DNA of 64,000 bases from Echinometra lucunter (lineage: Eukaryota > Echinodermata > Echinoidea > Camarodonta > Echinometridae). The translations under genes were made by a program, and so were the position numbers. How positions within the stretch are numbered: position 1 is the first letter of the stretch; every line of letters begins with the position of its first letter. The stretch is from the NCBI GenBank assembly GCA_029962745.1, contig CM057167.1:15889785-15953784 (forward strand), given 5' to 3'. Positions 37,297 to 45,568 of this stretch are shown here, one piece after another. Under the pieces are notes generated by a model, which was not told where the DNA came from, ran no database searches, and was given only the letters and a program-made list of their open reading frames with translations.

Positions 37297-40200
37297 AAAA
37301 TCAACACTATTTTAGCCTATATCCTTATGTCAACATTGTAAAGCAAGCCATGAAATAAAGATCACCTTTCTTCATGATATCGAAAATGATACATGTATAC
37401 CACCCCCCCCCACACACACACACACACACCCACACACATAAAATGGTCTGCTCCTGCTACAATATACATTCACAATATATTTCCCCGCTATTTTGGTGGA
37501 TAATGAGTCTGATATAGATAATGTGAAGCAGGGGCATCATTCGGAGGGGGGGGGGGGGACTCTAAGAATAAAAAGGTTCCTAGCATAATTTTTTTTTTGA
37601 GCGACATACACCAATCTTTGTTGACAAACCGAAAAAAGGGTCCTCAGTTTAAAAATTTGGTGAGGGACCTAAACATTTTGGGGACACACACCAAACATTT
37701 GCTGACTTGCAAAAAAGAGGTCCTTAGAATAAAATTCGGGGGTATCCTCTTGTGCCATTCCCCCCCGATTGACGCCCATGTTGTGGAGTCATCCTCGATA
37801 TATGACAAATAGCCTTTCTTCATGATTCTCCCTCATGAAGATCAACGATGATCTATAAAGGACGTACTCCCACCCCTCCCTGGGATACGCCCTCTCTCTT
37901 AACCCATTCGTGACAGGAATTATTTAAAGCCTAATTTGATCAGCTTTTATTCTTCAAATTGGCAACACCAACATTTTTATTTTATTGCTACATTTTTCTT
38001 ATAAAATGACATGTATCAGAAAAGAATATAAATTGACAGAAAATGATAAGTCAAAAAGTTGCCAATTTGCAGGGGAAAACAGTGATTTTAAACTTTCCAT
38101 CAAATTGCCAATTTAAGGATTTTAATGCTTATATTTCCTTTAAAAATTTCAGCATCAAACAACGAATATTGACGCAACCAAAATGGGCCCAGTTTGTGTA
38201 AAATTTTTTGCTCTTTCTGCTCATGTATTTGGTATGATTTTTAGGGCTTTGCATCAAAAGATATTAGGCCAAACCACAAAATGTGGACCTCTGTCATGAA
38301 TGGGTTAAGAGAGCTTACCACTGTTTTGGCCGATGAGTCGGATGTAGATATTGTGCAGCATGCCTCGATACGTTAAATCGCCCTTCTTCATGATGTAATA
38401 TTCTCCCTTGTGCAGGTCTATGATGATTTTGATCATGTTTTTGTGAGCGTGCAGCCGATGGATGCTGATAATGAAGAAAACGATCGCGAACGAGATGAAT
38501 TGCTGTGTGTGACAGAGATACGGGGAAAATGCTCGTTAAATTTTAATTTGGTTAAGAATGTTAAGTTCAAGTTCAAGTTCAATTTATTCCTTTTCACACT
38601 CTAAGAAAAGTTAAAAATCATTAGGTTGGTTGAAATATGAACCGACCAACTGTTAGTTTGAAAAAAACCTCCCCATATGTTTTACTTTTTTTTTTAATCA
38701 GCAATTGGTCGGTTCATATTTTAATCAGCCTAATAATTTTTCTGAGGGTGCAATAAAAAACATAAACATATACAAATCATTCCTTTACAATCTGAAAGAA
38801 CATGAATACATTTACAAAGCAGATTCATATAATTTTTCATGGAATCAAGGTAGTGTCCTCGTACCCCTTCTGGGCACTGTTGCATAAATCTTACAATTAA
38901 TAGTTACTCCGCCATCAATGGCAACTACCATGGTAGCACTGCTCAACAGCCAATCAAATTCAAGGTTTCCATGGAAGTTACCACTGATGGCAAAGATAAT
39001 TAATGGTAAAGTTACTATTAATGGTAAGTTTTATGCAACGGGGCCCAGGTGGTCTTGTCAAGACCGTCTTATAGAAGACCCCTTATAGAAGAGTGTCTCG
39101 AGAAAAGTTCAGTGGATTGTCTTAAAGAGAAGTATTACAAAAAAAAATTGAAATTTGAAATCTTAACAACATTGTAGGAACTAAGAAAGTGCAGAAAGAT
39201 TACAATTTAATAAAGAGTATTTGAAGATAAGTCAAAGCAGGAAGCGAAGGCCATGGGCTCCCACACAAATTTTCAAAATTTTGTCTTATTTAACCCATTC
39301 CTGACAGGAATTATTAAAAGCCTAATTTGATCAGCTTTTATTCTTCAAATTGGCAAACCAACATTTTTTTATTGCTACATTTTCTTATAAAACGTCATGT
39401 ATCTGAAATGAATATAAATTATGATGAGAAGTCAACAAGTTGCCAATTTGCAAAGGAAAACGGTGATTTTAAACTTTCTATCACATTGCCAATTCAAGGA
39501 TTTTAATGCTTATTTTCCTTTAAAAAATTTTCAGCATCAAATAACGAATATTAACGCAACCAAAATGGGCCCAGTTTGTGTATAATTTCTTGCTCTTTCT
39601 GCTCATGTATTTGGTATGATTTTTAGGGTTTTGCATCAAAAGATATTACGCCAAACCACAAAATGTGGACCTCTGTCATGAATGGGTTAAAGATGTTTAC
39701 CAAGCAGAAATACTTACAGAAGGGTTACCCCATGTGTACCACAGCGACACTCCTATGATCTCGATGATGAGGGCGAATAAAAATATCCAAAACCACTGTG
39801 AGCGGAATTCGTACTCAAATTCTACAAAAACAGAAGATAGTCATATGAATCTAAATGAGTTCAAATATGATATCATGAGAAATTCTAAATTCCAATGTCT
39901 ATACTAGTCTAAGGCCTATAGGGCAGTGGCCGATAACGATCTTTAAAAGTGGGTTCACATTGGGGGGTTGTGTGTACGTCCGGACACTTCACAAAAGCTT
40001 AACAGAAATTAAGCCATCAAGTTTGATTTTGATTTTGCACTATCGTCAAAAATAGGCTTCAAGAAAAACTTAATGCAACAAATAGTGGCCATTCATTAAT
40101 TTGTGATAACAAAGTTTTGAAAGATTCATGAAATCTTGCACGAAGAATATTCTATTTCATTTTGAAATACTTAAGGGATACTGTCCGCAAAGAACCTAAC

Positions 40201-41064
40201 TGAACACACATGTATAAGGAGATCTATGTATAAGGCTTCGAAAACATGAAAACGTGCAACACCCTTACCCCTTGCGTTGCCCGCACGGGCGTCAATCGGG
40301 GAAAGGGGGGGGGGGGGGGTGAGACAGGGGCACGCTCCCTATTGAGAGTTTGACGCCCCTGTTTTGCCCACCAGTGTTTAAAAAAAAATACATTCGTTAG
40401 TGTGTCCGCACAGGTTGTGCATTCAGACAGATGATTTCAAACAATAATTTCAATAAGTTTGCACGTAAAAAAATTAGGAATCTTTCACAATCTAAGATCA
40501 TGAAGATGGACAATAAATGACAAATATTCATGGTGGTCGTCAGTGATACCATATGCAGGATTTTTTGTGAACTTCAACGTGATGGCTTGAGTGAACATTT
40601 TCTGTTCACTCAAAGTTATTACGAAGATTATTCTTTTCTTTGTTGTTTTCTTTTCGTTTTTCTTTCGTTTTTCTTTCTGTAAATTGTTTTATGTTGTTTT
40701 CCTTGTAAGATTACTTAGGTATTGATTGATTTTCTAATGTAGCGCCTTGAGTGGTACTTTACCAGAATGTGCGCTTTATAAATATTTATTATTATTATTA
40801 TTATTATTTTCGTCAAGTGTCCGGATCCATAATTCCCTCCCTAACTGTTAGTGATGTAGGTCCAGGGAAAAGATATATGATAAGAGGCCCATTTTTAGTA
40901 AGGAAACATAAAAACACAACAGTAATGATTTTCTTACGATTTGGCCGCGTCTCAGTGAAGGGATGAATGTGGTTCTCGTTCAGCCTTCTTCTGAAAACAT
41001 CCTCGGGTCGACTCCACAAAGACAAGTTCCAGGTACCAAATATTCCTACAACTTTACTCTTCAT
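36096..41064 (-). CDS. TMEM249-like two-pass membrane protein (five exons, 230 aa)
   Basis: Five short exons on the minus strand join in phase: 41064-40938, 39821-39718, 38502-38319, 36846-36761 and 36287-36096. All introns are GT-AG and the coding length is 693 bp including TAG. The protein has a short cytosolic start (MKSKVVGIFG..), a Trp/Phe-rich membrane segment at residues 52-74, a second hydrophobic segment at about 79-92, and a C-terminal soluble domain with LHKGEYYIMKKGDLTYRGML and LGRRLASRLGINYFDW. Length, two N-terminal membrane spans and the NYFDW motif remind me of TMEM249, an auxiliary subunit of the mammalian sperm CatSper calcium channel. That identification is from memory of the family. 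The gene model itself is well supported by phase agreement. It is a neighbour of KLHL10 on the same strand. Introns 2 and 3 carry several transposons. Confidence 0.75.
36761..36846 (-). CDS. TMEM249-like exon 4
   Basis: Acceptor ACGTTAG, donor GTAAGC. 86 bp encode TGVIFFKIVLNGHNLAPQDL and TTSTVRKE, in phase with exons 3 and 5. Confidence 0.75.
37217..37297 (+). repeat. Compound trinucleotide microsatellite with inverted halves
   Basis: (GAT)n, then (GAG)n, then (ATC)n. The GAT and ATC halves are complementary and could fold over the GAG loop. It lies in intron 3 of the TMEM249-like gene. Confidence 0.9.
37529..37780. mobile_element. hAT-like MITE, family 2
   Basis: Ends CAGGGGCATCATTCGGAGGG and CCCCGATTGACGCCCATG are imperfect inverted repeats with G/C homopolymers just inside. 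The flanks ATGTGAAG and TTGTGGAG match at six of eight positions, fitting a decayed 8-bp duplication. Related to 40284-40361. Confidence 0.55.
37903..38304 (+). mobile_element. TTAA-flanked MITE, family 2 (best copy)
   Basis: Ends CCCATTCGTGACAG and CTGTCATGAATGGG are flanked by TTAA at 37899-37902 and 38305-38308. The body contains CAAATTGGCAACACCAACAT and GTTGCCAATTTGCAGG. It is about 90 percent identical by eye to 39294-39686. Its right end lies 10 bp from the donor of TMEM249-like exon 3. Confidence 0.9.
38319..38502 (-). CDS. TMEM249-like exon 3 (second membrane segment and start of soluble domain)
   Basis: Acceptor CACACACAG, donor GTAAGC. It encodes 61 codons beginning QFISFAIVFFIISIHRLHAH and ending NIYIRLIGQNS, leaving one base over. 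Confidence 0.8.
38565..38830 (-). mobile_element. LINE 3'-end fragment, interrupted by a MITE
   Basis: On the minus strand the sequence runs into GGAATAAATTGAACTTGAAC, an AATAAA-like end with a (TTGAAC)3 tail, the same design as the LINE end at 56101. The element at 38597-38750 splits it. The fragment continues to about 38830. Confidence 0.5.
38597..38750. mobile_element. MITE with CACTCTAAGAAAA end inside a LINE fragment
   Basis: The left arm CACTCTAAGAAAAG, ATTAGGTTGGTTG, AAATATGAACCGACCAA and the right arm TTGGTCGGTTCATATTT, CAGCCTAATAATTTTT, CTGAGGGTG pair over about 50 bp. CA dinucleotides on both sides may be the target duplication. The terminus matches the element at 23557. Confidence 0.75.
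38871..39047. mobile_element. Foldback MITE, GTTGCATAAA-ended family, central CCAAT box
   Basis: TGGGCACTGTTGCATAAATC and TTTTATGCAACGGGGCCCA are inverted ends, with further pairing through TTAC.ATTAATAGT. The centre carries CAACAGCCAATCAAATTC, the complement of the TTGATTGGCTG box in the sister elements. Confidence 0.8.
39294..39686 (+). mobile_element. TTAA-flanked MITE, family 2
   Basis: Starts CCCATTCCTGACAGG and ends CTGTCATGAATGGG, between TTAA at 39290-39293 and 39687-39690. The right end lies 27 bp from the donor of TMEM249-like exon 2. Confidence 0.9.
39718..39821 (-). CDS. TMEM249-like exon 2 (first membrane segment)
   Basis: Acceptor TTTTTGTAG, donor GTAAGT, phase 1 to phase 0. 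It encodes FEYEFRSQWFWIFLFALIIE and IIGVSLWYTWGNPS, a clear transmembrane helix. Confidence 0.8.
40284..40361. mobile_element. Short hAT-like MITE, family 2 relative
   Basis: CACGGGCGTCAATCGGGG and GAGTTTGACGCCCCTG are inverted ends around a G homopolymer. Related to 37529-37780. Confidence 0.5.
40733..40806 (+). mobile_element. Retroposon 3' end with (ATT)n tail
   Basis: TAATGTAGCGCCTTGAG, GTGCGCTTTATAAATATT, then (ATT)n. The GCGCTNTATAAAT-ATT ending is common at 3' ends of animal SINEs and LINEs. The upstream boundary is unclear; it lies in intron 1 of the TMEM249-like gene. Confidence 0.5.
40938..41064 (-). CDS. TMEM249-like exon 1
   Basis: ATG at 41064, 42 codons plus one base, donor GTAAGA. 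It encodes the cytosolic N terminus, including LWSRPEDVFRRRLNENHIHP. Confidence 0.7.
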
Positions 41065-41406
41065 TTCCGCAATTATCTTGTTTTCTTGTAATGATGGAAA
41101 AGAACTAAAACTTGGCAAATTTTAGCAATATAAATTTTGTGGCCGCATCTAAAAGTAAAGCAAGCATGCATGCTGAATTGAAACAACAAAGGTGTTGCCA
41201 TGCGCCTAAACGTTGCGCATGCACCTGCCACGCACTTGTCACTTGCCCTGCGTGGCAGTACCGAAGTGATGATATCACAATAGCGAATATAGCGGATGCG
41301 CGCAATAAGGTGGAGTGGATGCACATCATGAGAATGGCATAAATTTTAGTGGATCTGCCGTATATTTGACTTAACCCTTTAGGCAGAGTGAATCTATAAT
41401 AGATCC

Positions 41407-41906
41407 NNNNNNNNNNNNNNNNNNNNNNNNNNNNNNNNNNNNNNNNNNNNNNNNNNNNNNNNNNNNNNNNNNNNNNNNNNNNNNNNNNNNNNNNNNNNNN
41501 NNNNNNNNNNNNNNNNNNNNNNNNNNNNNNNNNNNNNNNNNNNNNNNNNNNNNNNNNNNNNNNNNNNNNNNNNNNNNNNNNNNNNNNNNNNNNNNNNNNN
41601 NNNNNNNNNNNNNNNNNNNNNNNNNNNNNNNNNNNNNNNNNNNNNNNNNNNNNNNNNNNNNNNNNNNNNNNNNNNNNNNNNNNNNNNNNNNNNNNNNNNN
41701 NNNNNNNNNNNNNNNNNNNNNNNNNNNNNNNNNNNNNNNNNNNNNNNNNNNNNNNNNNNNNNNNNNNNNNNNNNNNNNNNNNNNNNNNNNNNNNNNNNNN
41801 NNNNNNNNNNNNNNNNNNNNNNNNNNNNNNNNNNNNNNNNNNNNNNNNNNNNNNNNNNNNNNNNNNNNNNNNNNNNNNNNNNNNNNNNNNNNNNNNNNNN
41901 NNNNNN
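41407..41906. other. Assembly gap of exactly 500 N
   Basis: A run of 500 N is a scaffold spacer, so the true distance between 41406 and 41907 is unknown. Any 5' exon of the TMEM249-like transcript could be hidden here. Confidence 1.
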
Positions 41907-42045
41907 CAGTACAGTAAATTAATGTAAATACACAAAACATAAATCACAAGCAATTAAAAATGTTTAAGCAGCGAATCAGCTTTGATCAGCCTTTGAGATA
42001 AAGCCCTTGTTTTGTTCCTAATTAGAGACAAGAAAATTAAAGTTC

Positions 42046-42789
42046 CACATTTTTGCCAAGTTCGGAATAATGTCAAGTCAGTTGCCGACTGGGACCCGGG
42101 TAAGCTCGGCGTAGCTCGGAGGAAGCTCGGGATACAACTCGAAATAACTCCAGAAGTACCTCGCTTCAAGCTGCAATGACGATAAAAGTATCATACCAAT
42201 GTGTCATGATGAGCTACGCCACACTTCCTACGAGCCACGCCATGCTCCGAAGGGTTCAAACTCGGCACCCAACACGAACGGAAGACAAATCAAAACATCC
42301 AATCACAATTTGCCGAATTGAGCATTAGTCATGTATCGGATCGGAGCCCGAATCTTTCCGGGCACAGCACGTACGGAAATCGGCAACAGCTCAATGTGGG
42401 GCTCTCAGCAACTCGTTTCAACATAACTTAACGGCAGAGAAAGTTACCACAAGATAGCTGAGCCGCCCCATGTAGCATCAGGCTGCCTCCCGATGTCTAC
42501 AAGAGCTGTGCCGATATAGCTCGGCATCCAACGGCTACTTCGACACCCACTCTCTCGATTTCGGCGGATAACCCGGAAAAAAAGAGATCGGAGCACTTCG
42601 GGACAACCAGCAGCAACTCGTCTAGACACCGATATTTAGTTGAACATGTTCAAACCTATAGTCTGAACGTGTTCATTACGCATTCGTGAGTCTATACGAA
42701 TTACTACGAGTTAAGCCGAGTCATCCAGACTCGACGTTTCCCTCGAGTTCACAGTAAGCCTGCCCTCGTTCCCAACTTGGCAAAGTGTG
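42046..42789. mobile_element. Candidate GC-richer element with short inverted ends
   Basis: CACATTTTTGCCAAGTTCGG and TTCCCAACTTGGCAAAGTGTG are near-complementary ends. The enclosed 740 bp is much less AT-rich than its surroundings and repeats AGCTCGG several times. No coding frame is convincing. The boundaries are tentative. Confidence 0.4.
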
Positions 42790-42816
42790 AGAAAAGGTTT
42801 GCGACTGATTATAAAG

Positions 42817-43783
42817 AAAATCGTTCGGTAGCGAAACTGGAAAGATTAGTTCGTTAGTTAAGACTTAGGGGGGGTGAATCTGCTTTTGCGTTGCCAGAGA
42901 AAGTGCTATTAGAGATCTTAAGGTCTTTCCAAATTCATAATTAAAGTATTCTTTTTATTTGTCATCACAATTTATACAAAGCTTTTTTTTAAAGAAGGAA
43001 AGCACCGAAGACTGAATACACTATCAGTCGCAATGTTCCCAATAAATCTTTATTCTTTTAATGTTGCGAATTGTGAAAAGACATGTCCTAAATGACGTAC
43101 AAAACTTGAAGTTGAATTTGAAGACAACTTCCGACCAAGAGAAGTTATTCAATTTTTAGTTTGTGAGGATACGAATGCGACGAGGCAGAAGATGATGAGG
43201 ACGAGGATGATGATGGTGTTCATGGTGATGATGAAGACGATGATGACGATGACGGTGAAGCTGTTAATTCTGATTGCCACGATGAGGTAGAGAATGAGGA
43301 GGATTTGAAGATGATGATGACAGTGATGATGATGACAATGATGATGACAATGATGACAATGATGATGATGATGATTGTGAAGATGACGGTTAATGTAGTG
43401 CACAAATTTACGCGCTCTCGTCAATCTTCAAAATTCCTTGGAAAGGAATTTGACAACGACATAAAGGGTCCCGGCCACTATGACGATGTTTTACCCATAA
43501 TTTATGCATGAAAAGGAGTGCTTTTCTTTCCGGTTTAATTATAATTTTTTCATCCCGGTTACATATGAAAATGGAAATAATATACAAAACATGCAGAGTT
43601 CTCCTCTACATGAATTTCACCTGCAATTTTGAAGTCAACCCAAATTGGAAAAGAAAAAAAACTCTATTGTTCTATTTGATAAATGCATTTGGGAATTTAT
43701 GAAGTGATTTGAAAACAAAGAAAATGCCCATTTCTACATATAGATACAAAACCCCCAAATTAATTCCGCTACCGAACGATTTT
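42817..43783. mobile_element. Candidate 967-bp element with 17-bp inverted ends
   Basis: AAAATCGTTCGGTAGCG at the left has its exact complement at the right end (CGCTACCGAACGATTTT, with one extra C just inside). The interior holds a (GAT)n/(GAC)n stretch at 43190-43375 and no credible gene. No target duplication was found. Confidence 0.45.
43190..43391 (+). repeat. (GAT)n/(GAC)n low-complexity stretch
   Basis: Degenerate GATGAC trinucleotides keep frames open on both strands (acidic, Met- or His-rich). These are not genes. Confidence 0.8.
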
Positions 43784-43814
43784 GACTGACGTGAAGATGT
43801 ATCCAAGTTATGAT

Positions 43815-44083
43815 TTATGACGTGCTGGGCCCTGCCCCGTCGCTTTGTTGTTCATTGCTTCCATGCTGCTGTAATAAGCTATTCCCCGACAACGGAATAA
43901 GACCCGGGTGCCTCCTTTGATTCGGTGATCGATCTGGAAACTGAACCACTTCATCCCCATCGACATCGTCATCATCGTCATCCTCCTCCTCTTCATCCTC
44001 CTCCTCCTCTTCATCGTTATCTTGGCCATCATTATTCCTATTCTCTTCTTCGAGAGCAGCTTGTTGAAGAAATTCATCCATTT
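43815..44083 (-). CDS. Candidate 3'-terminal coding exon, acidic (unrecognised)
   Basis: Minus-strand frame preceded by a good acceptor (TTTCTTGCTTTGGTTGCAG). It would encode MDEFLQQAALEEENRNNDG, a run of Glu/Asp, then VVQFPDRSPNQRRHPGLIPL and a polar tail ending GAGPSTS with TAG. I do not recognise it. Joining it to the KLHL10 exon 8 donor would create an immediate stop, so it is not a simple alternative KLHL10 ending. It could be chance, given the low complexity. Confidence 0.3.
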
Positions 44084-44786
44084 CTGCAACCAAAGCAAGA
44101 AAGGATTTTTGAAGTTTGGGACAGCATTACATCTTCTACAATTGAAATAAAAATCAACCGTTTTACCAATTGTGGAGTAAAAGAACCTTTTGCATGGATT
44201 GGGGGATTTTATACACATATTCTAACCGTCTGAATGCAAACGTGATTCTTTTAATTCTAATCAATTCAAAAGCCTAGACTGTCCCGGGCCCGATTTAGCA
44301 ATTTGCTGGGTTAAATAAACTTTTTTGGGAAACGATGATTTAGAAAAGAACTAATTTAAAGCCTACCCGACATTTAAGTGGAACCGACTGAGATCCGATT
44401 TTGAAAGAAATTGAATTATCATATGCAACGAAAATACAAACACGTATTGGGTTCTTAATAGTCGTATGAACAGCAACGAACTGTGGGCCTCAAAGTCTTA
44501 AAAAAAAAAAGCTCGGTCGGCTGAAAATCGTTGTGGTGCCAGACCGAATACAGGACTGTGTTAGAATTTTAGCCGAATTTGGCCTTCTCTCCGACTGGAA
44601 GGCCTAAAAAAAAACACTTTTTTTTAATAAAATAAAAAAAAAAACTCCGCAAGGTCTACTTTAGTATTCATTCAACCATTGCGAATCTCATTCAAGAGGA
44701 TTTTATGTTTACATTTCTCTTGTCTAGAGATATCTGATTTTCTTCCAAAATGAGAACGTAGTCCAAAGCGATGGAATTAACATTAA

Positions 44787-45204
44787 AAAGCCAACCGCAC
44801 ACGATACGATCCGATTGCTACCCGATTTTCGAACAAATGGCATTTTGCAACAAATATGAAAGTTTAAACAAGTAAAATTATCTTATTTGAAGTCAGGAAT
44901 AATGATAGGACTACTAACATCGAAATTTTTGTTAACTGCAAGCTTTGTGGTAGGAGTAAAGGTCAAATCAGCTTTAAATCGTAGCCGATCGTAAGACTAC
45001 GATGACGTCATTACGATGTGGAATTGAATTCGCTTTTATTCCTACAGGGAGGCTCGCAACAGCCCGGAATTTCGATTTTAGTATTTATACGACTATTCGG
45101 AACTTTAATCATTAAGATGTTACATGTTTGAATGTTCATATCAAATGCTATAACAATTTTTCCAAAATCGGATCGTAGACAGATCGTATAGTGTGCGATG
45201 GGCT
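44787..45204. mobile_element. TTAA-flanked MITE in the KLHL10 3' region
   Basis: AAAGCCAACCGCACACGATA and TATAGTGTGCGATGGGCT are imperfect inverted ends, with more pairing through ACGATCCGATT and CCGATTTT. TTAA lies at 44783-44786 and 45205-45208. It begins about 45 bp past the KLHL10 stop codon, read in the direction of that gene. Confidence 0.65.
45035..45040 (-). promoter_or_regulatory. Possible KLHL10 polyadenylation signal
   Basis: AATAAA on the minus strand about 215 bases past the stop codon. It is the first canonical signal I find there, and it lies inside the MITE at 44787-45204. Confidence 0.35.
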
Positions 45205-45252
45205 TTAATAAAAGGGATCCCCTAAACATAAACTAGTTTCCTAAAATAAAAT

Positions 45253-45568
45253 TCAGTTTCGTCGTAAATTATCCGGCAGCGGGAACATGCTGGGCGAATA
45301 GGCGCCGTAGTCTTCACCTGCTTCGTCGGCCACCTCCTGGTTCTCGGGTTCATCTTCTTCGTCGTCGAGCAGGCGCTCGTTGTCGTGGGCCGAGGAACTT
45401 TCCTCCATCGCAATGGCGGCTTGTTCGAGTGAAGCCTGGGTGGGTACGAAGGCCGGAGGGGGGAGGTCGCGATCACGGGGCCAGGTGAACTCGCGTACGT
45501 TGGACAGATCGGACACGACGCCGATGCTCAGGGCGCTCCGGTAGACGTTCATGTCGCATGCGTCATAC
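45253..45568 (-). CDS. KLHL10: KLHL10 exon 9 (last kelch strand and acidic tail)
   Basis: Acceptor TCTTTTTTCAG. It starts YDACDMNVYRSALS, closing the propeller, then a Pro-rich and Glu/Asp-rich tail of about 85 residues ending DNLRRN and TGA at 45253. Confidence 0.92.

Noticed and set aside
41105..41953. 282-codon minus-strand frame
   Set aside because: It is mostly the N gap read as unknown residues.
43149..43511. His- or Met/Asp-rich frames
   Set aside because: Translations of a GAT/GAC microsatellite.
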